From contig CAJQJY010000010.1 in the NCBI GenBank assembly GCA_905478765.1, positions 1 through 64,000 on the forward strand: a DNA stretch of 64,000 bases. The letters run 5' to 3'. The DNA is from an uncultured Flavobacteriales bacterium. GTDB taxonomy: Bacteria; Bacteroidota; Bacteroidia; Flavobacteriales; BACL11. The notes below the pieces were generated by a model, which was given only the letters and a program-made list of their open reading frames with translations, did not search any database and had not been told where the DNA came from. Of this stretch, positions 17,329-27,068 are shown piece by piece. A program made the position numbers and the translations under genes. The stretch's first letter is position 1, and the number at the start of each line of letters is the position of its first letter.

Positions 17329-18606
17329 TTGCGTAAAACGGGGTTAGTCATATTATTATTTTTTGCATATGTATTTGGAATGAATGCACAAAATTTGGTA
17401 CATCTCTGTTTGGGAGATTCTCATGATTTTGGTATTCCAGCAACATCTGGATCGGTTTATGATTGGAATATTCAAAATAGCTCTATTGCTACAATTATTT
17501 CAGGAAACGGAACGGAACTTATCACTATTAAACTTAATAATGCAGGAGTGTTCAAGTTGGTTGTTCAAGAAACAAATCAAGATGGGTGTTTTGGTTTTGA
17601 TAGTGTAATGGTAGAAATTCATGATTTACCTACTGCAGATATTATAGCACTAGGACCTCTTACTTTTTGTAAAGGTAATAATGTTGATTTGCAACTGAAT
17701 ACTGTTGAATCAATCTTTGCTTGGAATAATGGGGTTAATAACATTTTAAATAATATTACAGAGAGTGGAAATTATTTTGCAACTGTAATGGATAACTATG
17801 GTTGTTCAGTTAATACGAATTCAATTGATGTTTTGGTCGAAGAAAATCTAAATGTAGATTTTACAATAGACGGATTTTGTATTGGGAATCCAACATCATT
17901 TGTAAATAAATCAGTATTAGATACTTTGGCTGTTATGAATTATAGTTGGTATTTGGATAATGGAGTAATTTTATACGATGATAGTACGAGTTATATTTTT
18001 AATGATATGGGAGATTATTCAGTTTCTTTTGTCGCGATTTCTGATATTTCTTGTAAAGATTCTATTGCAAAGGATTTTACAATTTTCGGAAACCCTGAAG
18101 CTAATTTTACTTATAATCCTTTTACTGTTTCTACTTTGTACCCGCAAGTAAGTTTTACAAATACTTCATTAAATGCTACTCCAATTTTATGGACTTTTAA
18201 TGACACTACTACCTCTCTTGATGAAAATCCAGCGCTTTCTTTTTATGACCCAGGAATACATGAGGTATGGCTCACAGTAGCAGATGATAATAGATGTATT
18301 GATTCTATTCAAAAATATATAAAAGTTTATTATGATTATGTTGTGCATGTGCCAACTGCATTTACACCTAATGATGATGGTAATAATGATTCTTTTGGGC
18401 CAAGTGGTTGGAGAATGGAGAAGTATCAAAGTTATCAGTTTATAATCTATAACCAATGGGGAGATAAAATATTTGAAACTACTGATGTCTTAGAACAATG
18501 GGGTGGAAAAGGTGCTCCTACTGGTGTTTATAGTTGGGTATTACTCATTACTGATGAACTAGGTGCAGTAAGAAAAGAAAATGGATTGGTTACTTTGATA
18601 AGGTAA
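17329..18606 (+). CDS. Surface protein C: T9SS type B sorting-domain protein
   Basis: 425 residues, TTG start, signal peptide 1-21 (FGMNAQ). Residues 23-96 match the N-terminal domain of B. Further Ig/PKD-like domains follow (about 97-170, 172-252, 255-332; e.g. GNYFATVMDNYGC, DMGDYSVSF). The last about 88 residues are a T9SS type B domain (gliding motility-associated C-terminal type): VPTAFTPNDDGNND, then FIIYNQWGDKIFET, then PTGVYSWVLLITD. It is the only member of the operon that can be attached by the T9SS in the usual way, so it is the likely base or anchor. Its stop abuts the convergent lolA stop with no spacer. Confidence 0.9.
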   Translation: MRKTGLVILLFFAYVFGMNAQNLVHLCLGDSHDFGIPATSGSVYDWNIQNSSIATIISGNGTELITIKLNNAGVFKLVVQETNQDGCFGFDSVMVEIHDLPTADIIALGPLTFCKGNNVDLQLNTVESIFAWNNGVNNILNNITESGNYFATVMDNYGCSVNTNSIDVLVEENLNVDFTIDGFCIGNPTSFVNKSVLDTLAVMNYSWYLDNGVILYDDSTSYIFNDMGDYSVSFVAISDISCKDSIAKDFTIFGNPEANFTYNPFTVSTLYPQVSFTNTSLNATPILWTFNDTTTSLDENPALSFYDPGIHEVWLTVADDNRCIDSIQKYIKVYYDYVVHVPTAFTPNDDGNNDSFGPSGWRMEKYQSYQFIIYNQWGDKIFETTDVLEQWGGKGAPTGVYSWVLLITDELGAVRKENGLVTLIR

Positions 18607-19230
18607 CTACCTCAAGTCAATCACTTCAACTCCTTGGTGTTTTTCATTATCAAAGTAAAAAGGTTTTGTTTTGGTATTGCTTTTAAAACTATTAACTAGA
18701 TAAGTATAAGTTCCACCGTTTTTATCGTGCATTCTAATGCGATAAATTTCATTTTTGACAGCATCAATAGCAATGTTAATTTTCATAAAATCACCGCTTT
18801 CTTCCGGAAATAAATCAATAAGCTGTAATCTTTTTCCTTGTACTGAACTTGCACCAATATAAGTGTATTTATATCCGTTTTCATAAATAGTAAAGAGTTT
18901 ATTTGGAGTCATTTCTTCCTCAGGATCATGTTCCATTATTTGTACTTCATTCATATCAGATAAATATACCCATTGACTTTCTCCATTATTTATTATTGTT
19001 TGAGCATCCATTTCTAGTATGAATTTATCCTCTTGTAATACCAAAATTCCTTGCTGAGTTTCTTTAATATTTTGGCTCTTATTTTCAATAATAAAATCAA
19101 AACCAATAGTCATATTTTTGTAAGATTTAGTAGTTGACCTCAGTTTATCAAGTGCTTCTTTTGCTAATGGGTCCTGTGCATATAATGTTGAGCTAATTGC
19201 TAATAATAAGATTGTTGTTATTTTATTCAT
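18607..19230 (-). CDS. lolA: LolA-like outer-membrane lipoprotein carrier protein
   Basis: 207 residues with signal peptide (TLYAQ at about 15-19). The fold pattern fits LolA: an N-terminal helix (AKEALDKLRSTTKSYKNMTI), then beta strands forming a hydrophobic cradle, including GILVLQEDKFILEMD and TIINNGESQWVYLSD. It would ferry lipoproteins from the LolCDE complex across the periplasm. The gene starts inside the last 8 bases of ftsK; the ftsK-lolA pair is common in Bacteroidota. It meets gene C end to end. Confidence 0.85.
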   Translation of the reverse strand: MNKITTILLLAISSTLYAQDPLAKEALDKLRSTTKSYKNMTIGFDFIIENKSQNIKETQQGILVLQEDKFILEMDAQTIINNGESQWVYLSDMNEVQIMEHDPEEEMTPNKLFTIYENGYKYTYIGASSVQGKRLQLIDLFPEESGDFMKINIAIDAVKNEIYRIRMHDKNGGTYTYLVNSFKSNTKTKPFYFDNEKHQGVEVIDLR

Positions 19231-21598
19231 TGTTTACTAAATTTCTTAATAATTCTTCAAGAGTGACTTCATCTCTAACTAATACCTGTCTTGCTTTACT
19301 TCCTTCAAAAGGACCAACGATTCCTGCAGCTTCAAGTTGGTCAATAATTCTTCCTGCCCGGTTATATCCTAATCTTAATTTCCTTTGGATGAGTGAAGTT
19401 GATCCTGATTGATGTTTTACTACAACTGCTGCTGCATCTTCAAATAGTGCATCTTTATCATCTAAATCAGCTGTTGAACCAACAGCATCAGCTTCTCCTT
19501 CATATTCTGGTAATAAATGAGCATCAGGGTAAGCTCTTTGAGAACCAATAAACTCACATATTTTCTCTACCTCAGGTGTGTCAATAAATGCACATTGCAA
19601 ACGGGTTAAATCATTTCCTGTTGAAATAAGCATATCACCCATACCAATTAACTGCTCAGCACCTTTACTGTCCATAATTGTTCTAGAGTCTGTTGTAGAA
19701 GAAACTCTAAATGCAACTCTAGCTGGGAAGTTTGATTTAATAAGTCCAGTAATAACATTTACTGATGGTCTTTGTGTTGCAACAATTAAATGAATGCCAA
19801 TAGCACGAGCCAATTGTGCTAGCCTAGCAATAGGAGTTTCAATTTCTTTTCCTGCAGTCATAATAAGATCAGCAAACTCATCAATAACTAATACAATATA
19901 AGGCATGTATCTGTGCCCATTATTTGGATTTAATTTCCTGTTTATAAACTTAGTATTGTATTCCTTGATGTTACGGCATTGAGCAATTTTACAAAGCTCG
20001 TATCGTTCATCCATTTCAATGCATAATGAATTTACTGTATTTACAACTTTTTTGGTGTCCGTAATAATTGCATCTTCCTCTCCTGGCAATTTTGCCAAGT
20101 AGTGACGTTCAATTTTATTGAAAAGAGTAAGTTCTACTTTCTTAGGGTCAACCAATACAAACTTAACTTGTGAGGGATGCTTTTTGTAAAGTAAAGATGC
20201 TAAAATTGCATTTAGCCCTACTGATTTCCCCTGCCCAGTTGCTCCAGCCATAAGTAGATGGGGCATTTTTGCCAAATCCACTACATAGGTTTCATTTGAA
20301 ATGGTTTTTCCAAAAGCAATTGGTAAGTCCATTTTGCTGTTTTGGAATTTCTCTGACTGTAACACTTCCAGCATAGAAACTGTGTTTTTCTTTGCATTTG
20401 GAACTTCAATACCTACAGTTCCTTTGCCAGGTATTGGAGCTATGATTCTTATTCCTTCAGCAGCTAAGCTTAGGGCAATATCATCTTCTAAGTTTTTAAT
20501 TTTAGAGATTCTTACGCCAGCTACAGGTACAATTTCATAAAGTGTAATTGTTGGACCTACAGTTGCTGATATTGATGCAATTCCAATTTTGTAATGCCCA
20601 AGAGTTTCAACAATTCTATTTTTATTGTTCTCCAAATCATCTTTATCAATTTCAATTTTATTACCTCCATAATCGTTCAATAAATCCATGCCTGGCATTT
20701 TGAATTTAGACAATTCAAGGGTTGGGTCATAATCACCTAATTCTTCTAATTTCTTCTCGATCTCAGTTTTGCTTAGTATTTCTTCTGTCTCACCCGCACT
20801 TACTTCCATACCTATCTCTTCCTTTTCTTCTTCTTTTTGTGGCTCAACTTGAGGTGTAACTAAAGTGGGTTCTAATGGATTTGAAATTGGCTCAGTTGTT
20901 TCACTAATTGTTTCTATTGTAGTTTCTTCTAAAACAGGCGCAGTTGTTTGTTCATTAAAAACTGTAGTTACTTCTTCCTCTTGCGTTTCATCATTCTTTT
21001 TAGGTTTTATCTTTTCAATAAAACTGCTTAATTTTTCTGATGTAATATCAAAAGTTAAAACAAGATAAAGCACTAATGAAGTCAGTAAAAGGAGAGAAGT
21101 TCCAATTCCTCCAATTGCTTGATTAAGCAGTTCATTTACAAATATTCCAATTCCACCAGCCGTTATTAATCCGCCAAAAAAATGACGAATAAATACGGGT
21201 ACAATAATCATTCCTAGTATACTGTTGAAAATAAACTTACTTAGTTTAACTTTATTAAATCCAAGGATTTTTAATCCGCTAAGTAAAATGGCTAGAGGTA
21301 TAAATAGAGCAGATAATCCAAACCAAAGCTTTATCAGTCTGTGAGAAAGTTGAGCTCCTAATCCTCCAATTTGATTGTTAGTGTTATTATTAAAAATGGT
21401 ATATCCTTCTGATGTAAGGATGCTGTCATCAGACTTCCAATCTAGTAAATAAGAAATAAAAGCAATAATCATAAGTACTGATACGAGTACAAGTATAGTT
21501 GCAAATATTTTCTGATTATTAGAGTCAAGAAAAGGAGCTTTGATTTTCCCCCAATCTATCTTCTTAGATTTTTTTACTTTTAAATTAGTTTTTGCCAT
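19223..21598 (-). CDS. ftsK: DNA translocase FtsK
   Basis: 791 residues. Four N-terminal transmembrane helices lie within residues 30-185. An acidic Glu/Thr/Pro-rich linker (about 200-280) follows, then the alpha/beta motor domain with Walker A GATGQGKS (452-459) and Walker B VLVIDEFADL (569-578). A C-terminal winged-helix gamma domain (about 715-791; SLIQRKLRLGYNRAGRIID) reads KOPS-type sequences. It pumps chromosome ends through the division septum and activates XerCD at dif. Translation is coupled to lolA by an 8-base overlap. Confidence 0.97.
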   Translation of the reverse strand: MAKTNLKVKKSKKIDWGKIKAPFLDSNNQKIFATILVLVSVLMIIAFISYLLDWKSDDSILTSEGYTIFNNNTNNQIGGLGAQLSHRLIKLWFGLSALFIPLAILLSGLKILGFNKVKLSKFIFNSILGMIIVPVFIRHFFGGLITAGGIGIFVNELLNQAIGGIGTSLLLLTSLVLYLVLTFDITSEKLSSFIEKIKPKKNDETQEEEVTTVFNEQTTAPVLEETTIETISETTEPISNPLEPTLVTPQVEPQKEEEKEEIGMEVSAGETEEILSKTEIEKKLEELGDYDPTLELSKFKMPGMDLLNDYGGNKIEIDKDDLENNKNRIVETLGHYKIGIASISATVGPTITLYEIVPVAGVRISKIKNLEDDIALSLAAEGIRIIAPIPGKGTVGIEVPNAKKNTVSMLEVLQSEKFQNSKMDLPIAFGKTISNETYVVDLAKMPHLLMAGATGQGKSVGLNAILASLLYKKHPSQVKFVLVDPKKVELTLFNKIERHYLAKLPGEEDAIITDTKKVVNTVNSLCIEMDERYELCKIAQCRNIKEYNTKFINRKLNPNNGHRYMPYIVLVIDEFADLIMTAGKEIETPIARLAQLARAIGIHLIVATQRPSVNVITGLIKSNFPARVAFRVSSTTDSRTIMDSKGAEQLIGMGDMLISTGNDLTRLQCAFIDTPEVEKICEFIGSQRAYPDAHLLPEYEGEADAVGSTADLDDKDALFEDAAAVVVKHQSGSTSLIQRKLRLGYNRAGRIIDQLEAAGIVGPFEGSKARQVLVRDEVTLEELLRNLVNNE

Positions 21599-21698
21599 AT
21601 ATTCATCAAAAATACAAATGAATTGTACTTTTTTTATGCTAGTAATAACATATGTTTTAGCATTATATTGTTAATAAATGTTAAAGTTAAAACAATGT

Positions 21699-21727
21699 TT
21701 GCTGTATAGTATAAAACATTAAATTTG
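21699..21727 (+). promoter_or_regulatory. Promoter of the amidinotransferase-fold/argS operon
   Basis: TTG (21699-21701), 18-base spacer, TAAATTTG (21720-21727). Both elements match the Bacteroidota consensus with the same spacing as the SRP RNA promoter. The ATG at 21736 is only 8 bases past the element, so the mRNA probably has a leader of 0-4 bases. Confidence 0.8.
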
Positions 21728-21735
21728 CATACGAA

Positions 21736-22650
21736 ATGTTTAAGATAAATATACATAACGAAACTGCAACTTTAAAAGCTGTTGTTGTTGGTATTGCTGA
21801 TGATTTTGGTGGTATTCCTAAGTTGGAGGATTGCTATGATCCAAAATCAAGGGAGCATGTAGTTGATGGGACTTTCCCTTCAAATGATGATTGTATTTTA
21901 GAAATGAATGCTTTAGTTTCTGTGTTTGAAAAGTATGATGTAAAAGTTTATCGTCCAGAAAATATTAAAGGATTGAATCAGATTTTTAGTAGAGATATTG
22001 CTTTTGCAATTGAGGATAAGTTGATTTTACCAAATATTATTGAAGATAGAGCAAAAGAAGTTGATGCAATTAGTAATGTGTTTTCCCAAATTTCTGAGGA
22101 AAACAAAATAAAAATGCCAATTGAGGCTAGGGCAGAAGGTGGCGATATAATGCCTTGGAATGATTATATTTTTGTTGGATATTCTGAAAAGGAGGATTTT
22201 GATAAATATACAGTTGCTCGCACCAATAAAACTGGACTTGATTTTTTGACTGAGACTTTTCCAAATAAAATAGTGAAAGGTTTTGAACTCAACAAATCGG
22301 ATATTGACCCAAGAGAAAATGCATTGCACTTGGATTGTTGTTTTCAGCCTTTAGGAAAAAATATGGCTATTATTTATAAGGCAGGTTTTAAGTATTCAGC
22401 AGATGTTGAGTTTTTAGTAACTTATTTTGGTGAGGAAAATATAATTGAAGTAGATAAAGAAGAAATGTATAATATGAATTCAAATATATTTTCAATTTCA
22501 GAAGAGGTAATTATTTCTGAAAAAGGATTTGTAAGATTAAATGCTGAATTAAGAAAAAGAGGGTTTACATTAGAAGAAGTTCCTTATGCCGAGATAGCAA
22601 AAATGGAAGGGCTTTTAAGATGTTCAACAATGCCATTAATTAGAGATTAG
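21736..22650 (+). CDS. Dimethylarginine dimethylaminohydrolase-like amidinotransferase-fold enzyme
   Basis: 304 residues, guanidino-group-modifying superfamily. The catalytic set is visible: FSRD (Asp87), EGGD (Glu134, Asp137), His198 in ALHLDC and nucleophile Cys296 in LLRCSTMPL. Relatives hydrolyse methylarginine, arginine or citrulline, or transfer amidino groups; the exact substrate is not clear from sequence. It lies 4 bases before a second member of the superfamily and is co-transcribed with argS, pointing to arginine or citrulline metabolism. Confidence 0.85.
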   Translation: MFKINIHNETATLKAVVVGIADDFGGIPKLEDCYDPKSREHVVDGTFPSNDDCILEMNALVSVFEKYDVKVYRPENIKGLNQIFSRDIAFAIEDKLILPNIIEDRAKEVDAISNVFSQISEENKIKMPIEARAEGGDIMPWNDYIFVGYSEKEDFDKYTVARTNKTGLDFLTETFPNKIVKGFELNKSDIDPRENALHLDCCFQPLGKNMAIIYKAGFKYSADVEFLVTYFGEENIIEVDKEEMYNMNSNIFSISEEVIISEKGFVRLNAELRKRGFTLEEVPYAEIAKMEGLLRCSTMPLIRD

Positions 22651-22654
22651 ATAG

Positions 22655-23590
22655 ATGAAACAGATTACAAATTCAATAATGATGATAAAGCCGGTAGGCT
22701 TTAGGTACAATGAGCAAACTGCTGTCAATAATTATTATCAGCAGGTATTAAATAATTTAACGGATGAACAAACCCAAGAAAAAGCGTTAAATGAGTTTAA
22801 TACATTTGTAGATAAATTAAGAAATGTAGGAGTGAATGTGGTTGTAATTGGGGATACAGAATATCCCGATACTCCAGATTCTATTTTCCCTAATAATTGG
22901 GTTTCATTCCATAGTAATGCTATGATAGGACTGTATCCTATGTGTGCTGAAAATAGGAGAGATGAAAGAAGGGAGGATATCTTTATTACTCTAGTTGATG
23001 AATATGGTTTTACTATTGAGGGAATAAAGGATTTTACTGAATTTGAAGAGCACGATAAGTATCTGGAGGGTACAGGTAGCATGGTGATGGATCATGTAAA
23101 TATGATTTGTTATGCTGCTATTTCTATCCGTACGGATGAGATTGCCGTAATGCAGTTTTGTGAAGAGTTTGGTTATCGTCCAATATGCTTTACGGCCAAC
23201 CAAGATGTAGAGGGTGAGCGTATGGCAATTTACCATACTAATGTAATGATGTGTGTGGCAGATACTTTTGTTGTAATTTGCTTGGATACCATTGATGATG
23301 AAGCTGAAAGAGAGCATGTGTTAGAAGCGCTTACAGAAACAGGAAAAGAAATTATTGAGATTACTGAAGTTCAAAAGCATAGATTTGCAGGAAATATGTT
23401 GCAAGTAATGGGGGATAAGCCTTACCTTGTGATGTCTAAATCGGCTTATAGTAGCCTAACAGAAGAACAAAAAATAGCTATTGAAAAACATTGCCCTATT
23501 TTGTATAGTTCATTAGATACTATTGAAGCGTGTGGTGGCGGTAGTGCAAGATGTATGATGGCAGAAATATTTTTACCAAAACAAAAGTAA
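22655..23590 (+). CDS. ctlX: CtlX-like citrulline/arginine hydrolase (amidinotransferase fold)
   Basis: 311 residues. Landmarks are PNNWVSFH (79-86), EGTGSMVMD (138-146), YHTNVMMCVAD (His194) and GGGSARCMMAEIF (nucleophile Cys300). This is the pattern of the family named citrulline utilization hydrolase CtlX; I give the symbol on family resemblance only. Its TAA overlaps the argS ATG (TAATG), so translation of the two is coupled. The predicted product of citrulline hydrolysis would be ornithine. Confidence 0.8.
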   Translation: MKQITNSIMMIKPVGFRYNEQTAVNNYYQQVLNNLTDEQTQEKALNEFNTFVDKLRNVGVNVVVIGDTEYPDTPDSIFPNNWVSFHSNAMIGLYPMCAENRRDERREDIFITLVDEYGFTIEGIKDFTEFEEHDKYLEGTGSMVMDHVNMICYAAISIRTDEIAVMQFCEEFGYRPICFTANQDVEGERMAIYHTNVMMCVADTFVVICLDTIDDEAEREHVLEALTETGKEIIEITEVQKHRFAGNMLQVMGDKPYLVMSKSAYSSLTEEQKIAIEKHCPILYSSLDTIEACGGGSARCMMAEIFLPKQK

Positions 23591-25359
23591 TGATAGAAGA
23601 AATTTTAAAACAGGAAATAGAAAAATGTTTAGCTGAATTGTATTCATCAACTGAACAAAGTATTCAATTTCAAAAAACAAGAAAGGATTTTAAGGGAGAT
23701 ATTACTTTGGTAGTATTTCCATTGTTGAGAGCTTCAAAAAAAGGACCTGAGCAAACAGCTGAAGAAATAGGAAACTATCTGAAAGAAAAGGTTGCTGAGG
23801 TTGCTGATTTTAATGTGGTAAAAGGATTCTTGAATTTAGAAATTACGCAAGAATATTGGTACAATCAATTTGTTGCCGCTTATAATACTGATGATTATGG
23901 AGTAGTAAAAGCTGATGAAAACGCACCTACTTATTTAGTAGAATATTCATCACCAAATACTAACAAGCCAATTCACTTAGGGCATTTACGAAATAATTTT
24001 TTGGGCTATTCAGTTGCTGAAATTATTAAAGCAAGTGGTAAAAATGTAAAAAAAGTACAAATCATTAATGATAGAGGAATTCATATTTGTAAATCAATGA
24101 TTGCTTGGCAGGAGTATGGGAATGGTGAAACTCCTGAGTCTTCTGGAATAAAAGGAGATCATTTGGTGGGGAAATACTATGTGGAGTTTGATAAGTATTA
24201 TAAAAAAGAAGTTGCTGATTTAGTTGCTGATGGAATGGAGAAAGGGCTAGCTGAAAAAGAAGCTCCTATCTTTAAGAAAGCCCAAGATATGTTGAGGAGT
24301 TGGGAGACAAAAGAGCCGACTGTAAGAGCACTTTGGGAGAAAATGAACAAATGGGTATTTGCTGGCTTTGCTGTTACTTATAAAAGATTGGGGGTTGATT
24401 TTGATAAGAACTATTATGAGAGCGATACTTATCTGCTAGGAAAAAAGGTAGTAGAAATCGGCCTTGATAAAGGAGTGTTTTATAAAAAAGTAGATGGGTC
24501 AGTATGGATAGATTTATCAGCTGAAGGATTAGATGAGAAAATCATTTTACGTTCGGATGGAACAGCTGTTTACATGACACAAGATATTGGTACGGCCATA
24601 CAAAGACATGAAGATTTTGCTTTTTCAAATATGGCATATACGGTAGGGAATGAACAGGATTACCATTTCAAAGTTTTATTCTTAATCATTGATAAACTAG
24701 GCTATGACTGGGCAAAAAACTGTTATCATTTATCCTATGGAATGGTTGACTTACCTTCTGGTAGAATGAAATCACGTGAAGGCACAGTGGTGGATGCAGA
24801 TGATTTTATGCAGGAAATGGTGGATACAGCCAAAAGTATAGCAAAGGAACTAGGAAAGTTAGATGGTATGACGGATGAAGAGGCAAATGAACTTTATGAA
24901 ATAGTTGGTATGGGAGCACTTAAGTATTTTATGCTAAAAGTTGATCCTAAAAAGAGAATGTTATTTAACCCTGAAGAGTCGGTAGATTTTAATGGAAATA
25001 CTGGGCCTTTTATTCAATATACTTATGCGCGTATTCAATCCTTACAAAGAAAGTATACTGCTGAGGTGTTAATACCAAAATCTATTGAGATAACAAATAA
25101 TGAACAAGAAATCATAAAGCAGTTAATGGAATTCCCATCTACTATACAAGAGGCCGCAGCTAATTATAGCCCTGCATTGATGGCTAATTATGTTTATGAT
25201 TTAGTGAAGGAGTACAATACTTACTACCAGAATACGGCTATACTAACTGCTGAAAGTAAAGAATTGATTAATTTCCGATTAGGCTTATCGGTTAAAGTTG
25301 GTGAAGTTATTAAAACTTCAATGAGTTTACTAGGTGTAAATGCTCCTGATAGGATGTAA
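23590..25359 (+). CDS. argS: Arginyl-tRNA synthetase
   Basis: 589 residues, class Ia synthetase charging tRNA-Arg. Starts at ATG 23590, overlapping the ctlX stop by one base; an upstream in-frame codon at 23551 would only add part of the ctlX region. It has the N-terminal Add-1 domain (about 1-105), the HIGH signature as HLGH (129-132) after EYSSPNTNKPI, the KMSKS equivalent in SGRMKSREGT, and a C-terminal DALR-type anticodon-binding domain. Coupling to two arginine-analogue enzymes is notable. Confidence 0.97.
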   Translation: MIEEILKQEIEKCLAELYSSTEQSIQFQKTRKDFKGDITLVVFPLLRASKKGPEQTAEEIGNYLKEKVAEVADFNVVKGFLNLEITQEYWYNQFVAAYNTDDYGVVKADENAPTYLVEYSSPNTNKPIHLGHLRNNFLGYSVAEIIKASGKNVKKVQIINDRGIHICKSMIAWQEYGNGETPESSGIKGDHLVGKYYVEFDKYYKKEVADLVADGMEKGLAEKEAPIFKKAQDMLRSWETKEPTVRALWEKMNKWVFAGFAVTYKRLGVDFDKNYYESDTYLLGKKVVEIGLDKGVFYKKVDGSVWIDLSAEGLDEKIILRSDGTAVYMTQDIGTAIQRHEDFAFSNMAYTVGNEQDYHFKVLFLIIDKLGYDWAKNCYHLSYGMVDLPSGRMKSREGTVVDADDFMQEMVDTAKSIAKELGKLDGMTDEEANELYEIVGMGALKYFMLKVDPKKRMLFNPEESVDFNGNTGPFIQYTYARIQSLQRKYTAEVLIPKSIEITNNEQEIIKQLMEFPSTIQEAAANYSPALMANYVYDLVKEYNTYYQNTAILTAESKELINFRLGLSVKVGEVIKTSMSLLGVNAPDRM

Positions 25360-25378
25360 AGAAGTAATTTAGAGTATA

Positions 25379-25408
25379 AAAAAGCCGAGCATTTGCTCGG
25401 CTTTTTTT
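25379..25408. terminator. Bidirectional intrinsic terminator between argS and pckA
   Basis: Stem AGCCGAGC (25383-25390), loop ATTT, stem GCTCGGCT (25395-25402), with A-run on the left and T-run on the right, so it can stop transcription from both convergent genes. Confidence 0.92.
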
Positions 25409-25426
25409 ATTGTTATTTTAATACAA

Positions 25427-27037
25427 TTAGTTTTTTATTGTGCTTTTAGGTGCGGCATCTAAAATTTCATCATTTGCATTTTCTGCAAACTGAGTAAAGT
25501 TTTTATTAAATGCATCAGCTAATTCATTAGCTTTCGAATTGTAAGCATTTTTATCAGTCCAAGTATTCTTAGGGCTTAAAATCTTAGAAGGAACATTGGG
25601 GCAGGCAGTTGGCATTTGTAAGCCAAATACTTCATGAGTTGTATATTTTGCATCCTCCAATTCTCCATTTAGGATAGCTGTAATCATAGCTCTTGTGTAT
25701 TTCAAGGAGATACGCTTCCCAACACCATAAACACCACCTGACCAACCTGTATTTATTAGCCAAACGTTTACATTATGCTCTTGCATTTTATTGCCTAACA
25801 TTTCAGCATATTTTGTTGGATGTAAAGGTATAAATGGTGCACCAAAACAAGCTGAGAATGTAGTTTGCGGTTCAGTAACTCCAGCTTCTGTTCCTGCAAC
25901 CTTAGCTGTGTATCCTGAAATAAAGTGATACATTGCTTGCCCTGAAGTTAGCTTAGATACAGGAGGTAAAACTCCAAAAGCATCAGCTGTAAGGAAGAAA
26001 ACATTTTTTGGATTCTTTCCTAAAGATGGTTTTGCAATTTTATCAATATGATGAATTGGGTAACTTACTCTTGTATTCTGAGTAATAGCAGTATCTTCAT
26101 AATTAACCTCATTTGTTCCTTCAAAAAAGGAGATATTTTCCAATAATGCTCCTGACCTAACAGCAGCAAAAATATCTGGTTCTTTTTCAGCAGATAGGTC
26201 AAGACATTTTGCATAACAACCTCCTTCAAAGTTGAATACGGTATCCCCACTCCAACCATGCTCATCATCCCCAATTAAGTTTCTATATGGATCAGCCGAA
26301 AGGGTAGTTTTCCCTGTTCCTGATAATCCAAAGAACACAGCAGTATCACCATCTTTACCAGTGTTGGCACTACAGTGCATTGAAAGTACATTCTTTTGAT
26401 GTGGAAGAATAAAGTTTAAAGCAGAGAAAATTCCTTTCTTGATTTCACCAGTATAACCAGTTCCTCCTATAAGAATAATCTTTTTTGTAAAGTTTAATAT
26501 AGCAAAATTATGCTGACGAGTTCCATCTACTTCAGCATCTGCCATAAATCCTGGTGCATTTAGGATAGTCCATTCTGCATCAAAATTTTCAATTTCAGTA
26601 TCAGTAGGTCTTAGGAACATGTTGTAAGCAAACATATTACTCCAAGCATATTCATTTACTACACGAATATTCATTCTGTATTTTTCATCAGCACATGCAT
26701 AAGCATCTCTTACATAAAGCTCTTTCTCGCTTAAGTAGTTCAATACTTTTTGGTGTAGTGCGTCAAATTTATTCTCGTCAAAAGATAAGTTAACATCTCC
26801 CCACCAAACTGATTCTTCAGTAATAGCATCACGGACAATAAAACGATCCATTGGAGATCGGCCAGTAAACTCGCCTGTGTTAATATTGATTGCTCCAGTA
26901 GAAGTTAGAGTTGCTTGTCCTTTTTCAATTGCAATTCTTGCTAATTCCTCTGGAGATAAATTCCAGTGTGCAGTTGCATTTTTTATTCCTAAATCAGAGA
27001 TGGTAGCATTGTTAGCTCGCTTGCCTGTTTCGGTCAT
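25427..27037 (-). CDS. pckA: Phosphoenolpyruvate carboxykinase (ATP)
   Basis: 536 residues, the normal length. It decarboxylates and phosphorylates oxaloacetate to PEP at the first step of gluconeogenesis. The kinase-1a P-loop GLSGTGKTT (237-245) marks the ATP-using form. GDDEHGW (256-262) binds metal, and FEGGCYAKC follows. Expressed from its own promoter (27069-27096) and ended by the shared hairpin at 25379-25408. Confidence 0.98.
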   Translation of the reverse strand: MTETGKRANNATISDLGIKNATAHWNLSPEELARIAIEKGQATLTSTGAININTGEFTGRSPMDRFIVRDAITEESVWWGDVNLSFDENKFDALHQKVLNYLSEKELYVRDAYACADEKYRMNIRVVNEYAWSNMFAYNMFLRPTDTEIENFDAEWTILNAPGFMADAEVDGTRQHNFAILNFTKKIILIGGTGYTGEIKKGIFSALNFILPHQKNVLSMHCSANTGKDGDTAVFFGLSGTGKTTLSADPYRNLIGDDEHGWSGDTVFNFEGGCYAKCLDLSAEKEPDIFAAVRSGALLENISFFEGTNEVNYEDTAITQNTRVSYPIHHIDKIAKPSLGKNPKNVFFLTADAFGVLPPVSKLTSGQAMYHFISGYTAKVAGTEAGVTEPQTTFSACFGAPFIPLHPTKYAEMLGNKMQEHNVNVWLINTGWSGGVYGVGKRISLKYTRAMITAILNGELEDAKYTTHEVFGLQMPTACPNVPSKILSPKNTWTDKNAYNSKANELADAFNKNFTQFAENANDEILDAAPKSTIKN

Positions 27038-27068
27038 AATCGTTTTTTCGTTTTGGTTTTATGGGAGG

